Assembly: GCA_019614645.1 (NCBI GenBank)
Contig: JABWDB010000019.1
Location: forward strand, 3,270,501 to 3,334,500
Direction of reading: 5' to 3'
Source of the DNA: Stratiolaelaps scimitus
Lineage: Eukaryota; Arthropoda; Arachnida; Mesostigmata; Laelapidae
DNA length: 64,000 nucleotides
Part shown: positions 39,080 to 49,474 of the stretch, piece after piece
Layout: every line of letters begins with the position of its first letter
Numbering within the stretch: position 1 is the stretch's first letter
The notes under the pieces: generated by a model
Seen by the model: the letters and a program-made list of their open reading frames with translations, nothing else
Database searches by the model: none
What the model was told of the DNA's origin: nothing
Program-made: the position numbers and the translations under genes

Positions 39080-40730
39080 CGTTGGCGTCTTCCAATACGT
39101 AATACAACCAGGTAGGCAATGAGGCTAGTTAGTGTTCTTGGTCGGATGTTTGGCCAGCACGCGCGCACACCGCAGTAGTGACCCATCATCACGTAGTCTG
39201 TCTTAGCCGGTGGTCACGTTGAGCGTTAGTTGGCCCAATAAGCGTTCGTTGATCCAAGCCTAGATTAGAGGGCGGAGACGTTATGCGGTAGCAGGGGCGA
39301 GTGGTTGTCCGCACTGACGAATGACTGGGTAATCTGTTGTTGTAGTTGCTGTTATTGCTGTTGTAGTTATTGCCCTTGAGCACTGTTGTGCGAAGCATTC
39401 GTTAGTTGGCTCTGTGGGTCACGATTTTGAGCCGCTGCCCCACCAGATGGGATGGGTTTGGATAGATGGCGAGACACAGACAAACGTGGCTTGCAAGCTC
39501 TTTCCCTTAGCAGGTTGCCTCCACAACCGTTCGCATTTCACCTGTCTTGTGGAGCCAGTAAGTGTAAGAGTCAGCGGCAGCAGCAGTACATCGGCCGCGG
39601 CGGCGACGGCGAGTGCTCTATGGCCAGGTGGGACGTCCGACGCAGAAGGCGCCGCGAGGCCGACCCCGCCAAAGCCCGCACCAATGATGAGCTGGCTCGC
39701 GCCTGAGTGGAACGGGGATTGTTAAAGCGCGGTGCCGCTAGCAAGAGTCTCACACGAAATCTGTTTGTATTCCCTACGCTAAGAGCTGGATGGGTCTTCA
39801 GGGGGTGGATGAAGCGAGCGACTCGACTACCGCGTACAGGGCGGAGACCCGAGGTGGGCTGACACCACCGTGCGCAAGCGACAAGGGCAAGCGGCAAAAG
39901 ACCGAAACCGGCCTGTACCCCCATCTCGCCCGCAGCCCCCCCACCCGAGTCTTCACTCTGCCCAACATTGTACCGTACACGTACCCAAATCTAGGCTGGG
40001 GTACCGCTACCCCCAGCTTGATGATCGCCGGATGGGTGTTGTCGGCACTTGCAGCGAAGTAGATAGCCAGACGGTTGTGACAGCGAGGTGAACCGAGGAC
40101 AGCCAACGAAGGAGAGATAGTGAGTGAGAGAGAATAGCGCTGTGGCGGGTGGTCTACTCTCAGACCCGACCCGTCTGGGCTCCTCTGCAGCAGGCCCGCA
40201 GACACAGGTGCTAAGTGCCGGGCAAACAGTGTCTACAGCGGCTGATACATGTTCTTGCGCGCGCTGGGCGGGAGTCCCGGCTGGGAACCGGCGGGGTATG
40301 CCCGCGACAGCTAGCTGCGAACGGCAGCACTAACTAACACTACTGCTACTACTACTACAACTTCAACATCTACTGCTGCTGATGCCACGAGACAGAGCAT
40401 GGAAGGTAGCAAGAGGCAGAGGGGCCATGAGGGAGGGGTTAAGAAATTGCCTCAGCTAGTTAATGAAGCGCGGCGCTTAGCACAAGATGGAAGAGAACGA
40501 GAAGCCGCGGACGGTGGCGATAGTGGGAGGCTATTTTGCCTTCTCGTCACAACGTAAATCACCTAGGCAACTTGAGCCCAACCCCCCGAAAGGAAAATGT
40601 GTGAAAGCGCTTGTGTAACCGACGCGGAACAGGTTAAACGTTTCGGCGAGTGTTTAAGCAAGGGTGGCTGGATGTGTCGGACGGCTTTGAACGGCGCCGT
40701 AGGAAATAACCATGATAGATAAGCTGGTGG
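39080..40730. other. GC-rich unassigned sequence
   Basis: Open frames on both strands (up to 135 codons, 39798-40205 minus) overlap each other and lack motifs. Confidence 0.4.
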
Positions 40731-40734
40731 TGGA

Positions 40735-40870
40735 AGTTTTGAAGTAAAAATAACTTTATTGACAAATCTGCAGGTAACGACCGATGCATCGATGCCCATG
40801 TAGCCTGTGGGATTCGAATCGGAGACGCTGTGCTTCGAAAGCGGCAGACAAGGTTCACTCCAGGTAGGAG
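40735..40870 (-). mobile_element. tRNA-derived SINE remnant, separate type
   Basis: On the minus strand it has the B-box-like CCGATTCGAATCCCAC (around 40808-40823) and a tail with TGTCAATAAAGTTATT. Head and tail differ from families B and D, so I treat it as a third type. Confidence 0.5.
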
Positions 40871-41015
40871 GCGGGAGGGGTGTGAGAGTCGAACGTGAGA
40901 ACGATGTGTAGACATTTGAGCAGTGAGCTTTGTTGTTCAGTGGGAACAAACCTTCTTCAGATAAGAATGCAGGAAAATAATAATTCTAATACGAAGCCTA
41001 AGGAATAGCAAGGTT

Positions 41016-41050
41016 TTCGGGCTGACTCTCAGCCAACATTACGAAGCCTG
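41016..41050 (-). mobile_element. SINE family B, 3' fragment
   Basis: The complement reads ATGTTGGCTGAGAGTCAGCC then CGAAAA, the intact 3' stem-loop of family B. The body is missing. Confidence 0.6.
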
Positions 41051-43440
41051 CTGTGCCAGGTTCAAAGCTATAGCGTTGAACCGTTATTAGTCTAATCAAT
41101 TTTGGTCAAACCTGCGCTTGAACATAACTGAAGAGCACAGAGTAGAGCATTCACAGGAGTAAGAAAAGTACAATCTTCACAAGAAGTGACGATTAGCGAC
41201 TATTATAAACAGTGCAGATTAGGCTCATTGCTCTAGATTATTAGTTATTCATGTCCACTTATTGATAATGTCTTCTATTATATATACGCATATAACCTAG
41301 TTCTCTTACGGCATAGATATGTGTCTGATAGAGGTATCAACATTGCAATGTACGGAAAGCGATTAGGTCGTCGCGATCGTAAAGGCCATGCCTATCCACT
41401 AATTCGACAAAGCATTAAGGTGCCACCAATTGTATACCTACATTGTGATGATTGTGCGGAGTCGATTCGACAAAACAGGCCAAACAAAAGTGGTTGGCAC
41501 GGAAGAACAGTGCATACTAATAATAGGTTCAATACCGCTCATTCACCGCCCGTTGTCTAGCTGAAACTAGCAACTGCCAATACATGTACATAAGAGCACA
41601 TTCACCTTGATTTAGCAGGTGTAACTTGTAGATGAGTTATTTCTTCTCTTTGAAAGCATACTCGGCTTGAAATCATGCGAGTCGCTGAAGCAAAGAGGAC
41701 GGGTGAATTCTCGTCTTCATCAGCGAATTGCTCAATTGCTTTCAGAAAGCAAAGTTATCCTCACGAACGTGAGCATGAGACTCAACAGAAATCCAATGGG
41801 TCATCTTGGCACCAGTGTTCATTTTGCTCCATTTTTATAACGTAGTATCTCCTTTAGTGCATTTTTTATATACCCAGCTAAACATATCGCGAGATGAAAA
41901 ATAGTTGTGAGGGGTAGATCGCTCTTGTTCATAGCAGGACCTCGATTTATCACAGGATTAAGGTTTTATGCATTAATGATTCCGCAGCGGGCCTGACTCA
42001 AGGTAAGCACTACTTCAGCTCGAACGAGTTGAGTTAAAGCCATGTGTAGAGCCTCGCAAACAGGCTCTGTACACAGTTCAAAGCTCTTATGAGCCTTCAG
42101 CTAGAATCTGTTATGAGCTCGTACTTCGACGGATGCACGAGTATGGCTGTGCTTACAAGTATTATTGTATATGATATTACCACTTCTGAAGTATAAATGT
42201 ATCCTGTCTGTACGCTCGGTAAGATCTCTGTTTCCTCATATTGAGGTTTATATAAGCCCACCGTAAAAAAACACAGGCATAATATTCTGTTCGGAGCATT
42301 ATCATCCTAAGGCTATGATGATATTCCACCACAAAAAGGGCAGTGAGCCTTGTGAGTGAGCGTGACCTCTGAACTGACACGGAGATCAGGAGATGTTGGA
42401 TTTGTCTTGACTTTTGTCCTAATCTGGGAACGTCTGTTGTTCAACAGACGTTATCTGTTATCTTTTTCTCATTAGAAATAGATAAGGGATGGGATTAGGG
42501 CCCAGTTGCTCGCCCACTGCAGAGACGACCGAGTACCATTTACTGCATTGCGAGATCATTCCAACAAACTAAGCCGGCAGTTATACATATCTACATATAT
42601 GCACTTAAGCATGAATTTTTATTCATTCAAATTTGAGTTTATTGACGAAACTGCACTTGTACTTGTATGCTTAGGTGCATGTATATATTATATATACACT
42701 TAAGCTTATTATATATACACATTTGAAACAACACATTTTCTCCACATCTATCCGTGTGGAGAAACGTGTTACTCCATATTGAACTCCGAAACGGTCTCAC
42801 TGACTTTTTCCACCCGATATTGTTGAAACCATTTTGTGCCTGCCTAACCTCCATTGGCATCATTTTGCATTTGTCTTATTATTATTATTACAATAATTAT
42901 GATAGAGTTCCAATTGCATTACTCGGGTCAGTTTTCAGTGAAATGCCGAGTGCATGTCGCTGAAGCGCTCTAAGAGCCCCGCTTAATGGGGCGAAAATAA
43001 ATTTCGAGCGTCGTCTACGATAGAATACGCTTGATCTCTAGCCTATCGATCAGTGGAAATTACTGCTTCTAAGCAGGCGCGAGTTGTTGACTAATGTGAC
43101 AGAGCTAATTGACTTAGAATGTGTCACCCGTATATAGAGTATCTCTATCCATCATGATTCGCTCCTCGAGAACGGATGAGACTGGTCTCATATCCAAATA
43201 TGGGCAACACTCAGGAGAGATTGCTGCAGACAGCATCGCGCCGTGCACCTAGCTCTTTGAATAAAGGATACAGTAGGAGCAATTGACTCAGCCAATTGTA
43301 AGCCGATTAAGTGTCTTTCCTTATTAACAATAACAGTAATCTTCAGACAAAAACCATCTAATCATAGGATAACTTAACTGAAAATGCAGGCCTGCCTTGG
43401 AAATGATAGATACACTACCAATAATATAACATAACATAAC
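41050..43440. other. AT-rich unassigned sequence
   Basis: No gene seen. It holds an 11-bp perfect hairpin at 42429-42452. Confidence 0.45.
42429..42452. repeat. perfect 11-bp hairpin, 2-nt loop
   Basis: AACGTCTGTTG and CAACAGACGTT are separated by TT. Function unknown. Confidence 0.65.
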
Positions 43441-43442
43441 AT

Positions 43443-43500
43443 TTGCGGTTTATTTCCGGAACTGCAATTTTACAATGCTTAAGTTCTCGATTAAAAAATA
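43443..43500 (-). mobile_element. SINE family D body fragment
   Basis: GGAACTGCAATTTTACAATG then CTTAAGTTCTC matches the stem-loop block of the 4063 copy. The stem pairs GAACT/AGTTC (43459-43463 with 43482-43486), where the 4063 copy has GAGCT/AGCTC. A GGAGATAAGATGGAAC duplication lies just downstream (43539-43575). Confidence 0.6.
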
Positions 43501-44190
43501 GGGGTTAAAAAATTGATTAAAAAATAAAAGTAAGAGTAAGGAGATAAGATGGAACTAAAGTAATGTGAGGAGATAAGATGGAACTTCGATTGTAAACCGA
43601 ACCTCAATAAGAAGTTAGCATTAACTAATTTTCATGAGCTAAATAATGAAGCCATCAGGTGTAGCTGTTCCATATAATTGCCCCTGCTGATCTTCAGTTT
43701 AATTAGCCTTGACTTAATCAAGCCTACAGCTTAATCGAACAGGCTACAGCTCCGGTCTACAGGTTAAAATCAGTTGGCACTGAACTGTTCTCTGCTTCTT
43801 CATCGTTTTGTTTGGATTTTTTTATTTATATTTCGTTTACGTAGCGAATATACAATAAATATTATATTATATTTGTAATATGTATGTGTGTCCTCCTCGG
43901 CCTATTCTCCATGTCCGCTGCTTGGCCTGGATGGCCAGGCCCTATACTCTCCTTATTCAAACTGTTCGACTAAGTGTTCAGGGGGTGTGACTCATGCCTC
44001 AGACAAATTCGCAGCCTCGAATAATACCTCACATAATCGTAATATCGCTCACTCTTCATTTTTAGGTCAAGTGGTACATTGCTCAGTTATTTATACCGAT
44101 GAACGCACTTGTTTCCATTGATCTTTATCTACGAATTGATTTCGTCCGCGTAAACGTTCCGTCTCAGTGCTACGATTCCGCCGCAGTAGG

Positions 44191-45090
44191 TCAATTCCTG
44201 TCGACGCAGAAATCACGCAACTCATCGTACGAACAGCCTTCTTTGTACACGCAGCAGAGACAACGCGCGAATTCTTCCGGGCTCCTGTCACAGTTGTAGT
44301 CTTCTCTGCGAATCCTTCGCTGCCTCGGTGACAATAGACTCACAGGTGAGAACGACTCCAAAGCGGCCAGTTTCCCGATGCGGTCGTTTGTAGCAAACAG
44401 CCTCCCTAAAGCACGGACAGATATATGCATAACCAGCAGTTGAAACAGGTCAGGATTGAACCGTTGAACGTGGTGACCGCCGTTAAGCATAAAACTTCGC
44501 CACTCATAGAAGCAATGCAGAGGCAGATACTTGCAGTAATTTACTGGTGTCATCGGCGTCACAGTACTCTCGACAATACTCACCGGAAAAGATTAATTAT
44601 AACCATCCAATGTGTCGCTCGTGGATTACTTCAGTTGGAGACAGCTATTCGCCAAAATCAAACCTAACCTAACAGCAGTATCACAGCATCCGTTGCCGAT
44701 ATGCGGCCGGTGCTACAACGGCCTCCCGGAACTGGCGATTGAGAGTTTACACTGCATTACTTCAAATGAAAGAAACCATTTAAAAGTCGTCTAGAACCAT
44801 GTGATATGAACGAGCTTGTATGCAAATGTACCTCGAACAATAGCGAGCACGGACATAGATACAATAAACAACGTACCACGGAGTCCTATTCGCGTATCTC
44901 CTCGCTTGCCAATGCCACCATAGGGCATGCAGATATACTTGATAGTTTCGGCGAGGCGATTTCCACATAACTTCTTCCCGCTGACTTTCATTTTCTCAAC
45001 TACGTCTTCGACACGGAAACACTTCGCCACCGGCAATGCCACCATCATGAACAGTGACAGAGCTAGCAGGCATCTCGCATTGAGGAACAT
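44191..45090 (-). CDS. insulin-like peptide precursor (ILP-1), intact
   Basis: Secreted hormone or growth factor of the insulin superfamily, 142 aa from two coding exons: 45090-44877 and 44405-44191. The donor GTACGT at 44876 and the acceptor TCCGTGCTTTAG before 44405 are both phase 1 and fall in the C-peptide, as is common in insulin genes. Residues 1-22 form a signal peptide (LLALSLFMMVALPVA). The B chain has LCGNRLAETIKYIC (Cys42, Cys54; 11 residues between, as in insulin). GKR63 and RQRRIRR105 are dibasic processing sites flanking the C-peptide. The A chain has Cys110, 120, 122, 123, 129 and 138 and ends CSYDELRDFC-VDRN. CC-x5-C replaces the usual CC-x3-C, and Cys110 and Cys120 are extra. 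The start is the first ATG before the signal peptide. It is the only intact member of the local array; the receptor is presumably a tyrosine-kinase or LGR-type insulin-family receptor, which cannot be decided here. Confidence 0.88.
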
Positions 45091-45256
45091 GGCTGGCGAC
45101 CGATTCACAATGAGCGAATAGAGTGGTTTCTGTTTCTTTGTTCGTTTCTTCGAAGCAATCTCTCAGAACAGGCAACTTGGAGCAGGCTCTATGTCGCCTA
45201 TGTCGACGTAGGGCTCGCACCCGTTGGCAAGTGCTCGGCAATTAGGTCGTGCAGCG

Positions 45257-45265
45257 ATTCTTATA
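45257..45265 (-). promoter_or_regulatory. possible TATA box for ILP-1
   Basis: TATAAGAAT on the minus strand, about 170 bp upstream of the ILP-1 ATG, would give a leader of roughly 140 nt. Inferred from position and sequence only. Confidence 0.3.
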
Positions 45266-45269
45266 TGAG

Positions 45270-46100
45270 CTCGCTCAAGGGCTGCTAATACGACGAAAGC
45301 ACAATCTTTCCTGTCTTAGCATTAAGTGGCCGAAACTGCACAATCGAGCGGCCGCCTAAGAGTTCCCCTTCCTCCGACACGTTCTACCTTGCTGGTGACA
45401 CCTCAATAACAAAATAATCCTCACCATTTCAGGCCGTGCCTGTGGTGGTATACAGAAATGACGCAAACCTGACGCCTGTCCTTGGCCAGCACCTAACTTT
45501 CGCAATCGATAATCCGCACTCGAGCAGCCTCGAGTTGTGATACGGAGTTAGCATATGTGCATCATGCACGAAGTAGGCAACGCCATCCGGAAGGATCACA
45601 AACCTAAGAACTCATCTCCTGTTCGGTTGACAGGAGATGACGCCGGGGTATCAAGTGGCCTATCCTATGCAACTGTACGATCCGATTAAATAGCAGCGGC
45701 CCTTCAAAATGTCCATGTTGATGAGCTAGATAGAACGTAGGTATTAAGATTGGTTAGCAAGGCCGCTCAGGGAGGTGCTATTCGCATTGGCGCGTTCCGA
45801 CTGAACCGAACTCCGGACCAAACTGATCTACGTCATCCATTCTAACGGCCGCGCAGCGTTGCACAACAGGCTCGCTCACATCCAGCCACTTGGTTAGCAT
45901 TTAGTCACACTTCGTATTGTCATGATAGTTAGGCATGTACAAGACTTTCTATTCTCTTCATTCCGACGATATCGCCCTAGAACTGAGGTTCCGGACGAGT
46001 AACTAGATGGTTTTCGAATGTATTGCTAACTTGAATGTATCCACTATAATCCTCGACTGGTTCGGGAAGAACCAGACTGTTGACAAGATGGCGGTGGATA
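45270..46100. other. spacer upstream of ILP-1
   Basis: No gene seen. It contains an 11-bp perfect hairpin: TCATCTCCTGT at 45612-45622 and ACAGGAGATGA at 45630-45640, with a 7-nt loop. Confidence 0.45.
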
Positions 46101-46139
46101 TCGTCGATCTCGGTGGCAAGGTGCATTCATGTAGACACG

Positions 46140-46263
46140 AATGAGCACGGATTCGACCCCACCGATGGCCACTTGTATTTAAATGGGTGTGTCTTATAAA
46201 GCAATACCGAGAGCAGTAACGTGGACGTAAAATGTTTCAAGCTTTGAGTCAGCCCGGAAAATT
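46140..46263 (+). mobile_element. SINE copy (family B)
   Basis: B box GGATTCGACCCCACCG near 46150, then a GTGTCTTATAAAGCAATACC block and the 3' end TTGAGTCAGCCCGGAAAA with a damaged left stem arm. Confidence 0.65.
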
Positions 46264-46516
46264 TACTTTACTTTACGAAGGTGGATATCACCGCACCAAG
46301 ACCATAACGCTCTATAAGAAAGTAATCCAGCCAATTGGGTTTGCCGTTAGCAGTTCCATTTTGTTGACGATTTCAATAGTGTACACATGTATCTATAGGA
46401 GTAACTTGCCGTGCAGTCATGACTGTCTTCAGGGCAATCATCAAGCAGCATTTTGAATATTTTCAGCTTTTTAATTTTGCGCCATCATCACTGACAGCCA
46501 ACTCAGCTGAAATGAC

Positions 46517-46573
46517 TCGGCGAGAATTGCACAATGGCGCACCGTGTGATAGCCATTGTGCAATTCTCGCCGA
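46517..46573. repeat. perfect 22-bp inverted repeat, 13-nt loop
   Basis: Arms at 46517-46538 and 46552-46573 are exact complements over 22 bp (starting TCGGCGAGAATTGC). The loop is GCACCGTGTGATA. The arms are not simple repeats. It lies between the ILP-1 promoter side and the ILP-3 relic A exon. It could be a recent snap-back duplication, a small hairpin RNA precursor or an element end; the sequence does not decide. Confidence 0.8.
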
Positions 46574-47102
46574 CTCTGTGATCATTCCGAATTAACGATG
46601 CTTAACTGTTATAGATGTATTAACGTTTGATCGGACTGCTGGATCAACGCAAAAAACGGAGTATGTCGTTTAACGTGCGGCCTCGCTTACCGCAGCAGCA
46701 GCAGAGACCATATATGCATATGTGTGAGTACCACCCGTAGATCTCATCTCCACGATGCGTTCGCGTCCTCGGTGACACAAGGTCAGTGTAGGGGAAATGA
46801 CGCCCAAGGGTCCGCTTCCAGGAATGCCTAGGCCTCTGTGGATGCTCACTGAGGGACATTTGCATTTATGTCACTGTGCGCTTGACCATGCGCACCTCTT
46901 GCGAGACCTTTTGGAGGATTGAGAAGAAATTAGCGAGCGTCCTCTAATCCTAACAGGCTATAGAATGAAGTCATTAAACGCAGCGGTGCCGAACCAATGG
47001 AGCCTAATTCCCATGCATGTTTTCACGGTTTCTGTGGGAACAACAAGGACAGACGATCACTTATACAACTGCAATAAAATATACGGCAACTGCAATAAAA
47101 GT

Positions 47103-47180
47103 AAAGGTAAAGGTAAAGCTTTATTGATTTATTAAAGGAACTGCATACAATGCTTAAGTTCTCTTATATATAAAGATGAA
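47103..47180 (-). mobile_element. SINE family D, 3' part with CTTTAC tail
   Basis: The complement reads AGAGAACTTAAGCATTG, then a body, AATAAAGC and a (CTTTAC)n tail. It lies inside the ILP-3 relic interval. The stem is GAACT (47138-47142) with AGTTC (47157-47161). Confidence 0.6.
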
Positions 47181-47399
47181 TTCAACTGTGAAGTCCTGTG
47201 GTACCTGTTGTGGATCTGATTAAATACTAATCAATCACACTTACTTAATAATGAGTTGGATTCATCGATTCACGAATATATTTCTACTACAACTACCTTT
47301 TTTTTGTGGGTTACACCCGAAAACTTACTACGACTGCTAGCTCTAATAGGTACCGCGTTACGAACAACAAGCAGCCAGCATAGCGCCTTTTTGCATGCT

Positions 47400-47435
47400 A
47401 CTATATATATATATATAGAATATATATATATATTG
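47400..47435. repeat. (TA)n microsatellite
   Basis: Two TA runs separated by GAA. Confidence 0.85.
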
Positions 47436-48590
47436 TTTTCTATCGCATTTGTTTAATTTCACTTAATTACATGTAAAAAACAGCACACAATGCTAATAAA
47501 TAAACATGTAAATCGCATACTGTGCACCCAACTCGCTGTCTATTGTAGACGCATCCATATGCGTTCTATTCCAACGGGCCCATCCGGGAGATGTCACGGT
47601 AGCGCGTGATCCTGTATGCAAGGGCGCAGCACATAGATACTTCGTAGCACAGCACCGCCTGCGTTATTCATGTGCCATTGATGCTGGGTCCAAGATTATC
47701 ATTGTTCGCTCGTGACCTGTTTACATCTGTGTGTACACTTGATAGCAAGCGAAAACGACAGCCTCTATTCACGTTATTATCCTCCGAGCCTGCTTTCTTG
47801 TGAGCTATTTTCTCGTCTGGGCACCGCTGCGACTCAGTTATCAGATGAATATGATCACCACGCAATCGATCGATCATCATGCTATCTAACGATCCCATCT
47901 CAGCCTGTGTCGTTTTCGAGATGGAAATCACTTAGCTACAAAGGTATCCGACACTCGAGTCTGCGCTTGATCGGTGTAAAAGTTTCGCATATCGTTCCAC
48001 CGAACAGCCCCCCTCGTTGATATGGCAGCAGAAGCCACGGGCGTTCATCTCAAGTCGAGACAAGACGTCCGCAAAGAAAAATTACCCCAAAGCCTTCGGT
48101 AGCATGACATGAGCGTTCTCAATGGCCGATGTTGCTGCAGCACCGAGAGATATACATATAAGGCCGAGAGCGTAAATGGGTCACGCGGTACCACGTAACG
48201 CAGAGAAACACAGCTACCATTGACCTTCTCTTTTTTCAGCCACAGATTGAAATGTATGGTATTTTAACCGAGGGAGACAGCGTTTGTACTGGCAACAGTA
48301 GCCTGTGAGAAGTATATCAGTAAACATTGGAACTGAACTGTGTTGCTTGTGCCCCGCTGAACGTTGCGCCTGATTGTTATTGCCGTCTGGATAGAAGTCG
48401 TACACATTAGCTGATTCTTGCAAAAGTTTCAAGTGTTTATTTGCCACCGAACGCTGCAATGCTGCAATTCACTTTTGCTCTGTGTACGCATCACAAGCAT
48501 CAAACACGTCGTTAGTACATGGACGGTCTCGGTTGGGGGTACGTTCTCGCAGAAGTAGGATCTTGTTTTCATTTCACGGGTTTATACATA

Positions 48591-48593
<3 letters not shown>

Positions 48594-48668
<75 letters not shown>
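48594..48668. repeat. long uninterrupted (TA)n microsatellite
   Basis: About 75 bp of pure TA/AT repeat, the longest in the window, inside the ILP-3 relic interval. Its purity suggests it is young and probably length-variable. Confidence 0.95.
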
Positions 48669-48670
<2 letters not shown>

Positions 48671-48832
48671 TATAACACTGCTTTATTCAAATCTGCGAGC
48701 AACAACAATGCAGAATCGATTTAAAGAATGACATATACAGTTCCTCGTACGTATTGCCCCGCAAATGGTTGATTCCAATGTCTCTCAATCAAACAAAACG
48801 GACACTTGACGATTCTTAGAAGACGGCTGAAG

Positions 48833-48877
48833 AAGAAAGATGACAAAGAATCGTTGGAGTTCTTTATCATCTTTCTT
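48833..48877. repeat. 18-bp inverted repeat with 9-nt loop
   Basis: AAGAAAGATGACAAAGAA (48833-48850) pairs with TTCTTTATCATCTTTCTT (48860-48877). The one mismatch is a C opposite A in DNA on the plus strand. Confidence 0.65.
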
Positions 48878-48892
48878 TATCTGAAGATTATT

Positions 48893-49015
48893 GCCAGGTA
48901 CGAGGAAGGAAGAGAATAAGCAAAGGTGGCCCCGACAGCTCCTCATAGTAATACCTAAAAGGTTAAGAGCTTAGGCCTGTCAGATAAGGGAACAGCTGAG
49001 GGTCAGCTCGAAAAA
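48893..49015 (+). mobile_element. family A retroposon, opposite orientation
   Basis: Ends at the 3' side with AGCTGA (48994-48999), loop GGG, TCAGCT (49003-49008), CGAAAAA. Its 5' part matches 32900-32968 on the other strand. It sits in the ILP-3 relic intron. Confidence 0.7.
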
Positions 49016-49474
49016 CAGAAGGCGGCTGAAACTTAACAGTACATAGAACACCGTGACTTATGTTACGGGCAAAGGGTAGTCCAGTACCACGTTCGATGAA
49101 CTAGCTGATATAGAAATGTACCCATAACAATAGCAAGTATGGACGCACAAATGTACACTGAATAACGTAACATTAAGACCCATTCCCGTGCTTCATTATT
49201 TTCAAAGATCAAAGGACGCACTCATGTCGCTAAGGAGGTTTTCATTTGGCCTCACCCTGCCATCGTTTTTCATTGTGCGAAATGCCCCTCCCTTACGAAA
49301 ACACTTCGCCACCGGAAAAGTCTTAAGCATCAGCAGGGGATGGGCATAAGCAGGTGTCTGTCGGCGACGGACATCGCCAATATGGAATGAGCAGTTTTCT
49401 ATGATGTCGTCGATCGCAAGCAAACTCCGGAGAACTAATTTGTTAACTCTAGTGTCTTGTCGAGAAAGCACCTT

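Larger units (their letters stand above)
46640..49471 (-). pseudogene. insulin-like peptide relic (ILP-3)
   Basis: Two decayed exons in the same order and strand as ILP-1. B part (about 49345-49202): FPVAKCFRKGG...MKNDGRVRPNENLLSD aligns to ILP-1 LPVAKCFRVED...MKVSGKKLCGNRLAET without gaps, but both B-chain cysteines are replaced (P and F) and the signal-peptide region has no ATG in register. Intron sequence after it (around 49100-49180) still matches ILP-1, while the donor is altered. A part (about 46830-46640): a TGTCACCGAGG block and IYGLCCCCGKRGRTLNDILRFL match the ILP-1 A chain, with the last two cysteines lost. The interval holds a family-D SINE fragment, a family-A retroposon and a long (TA)n insertion. 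Confidence 0.7.
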
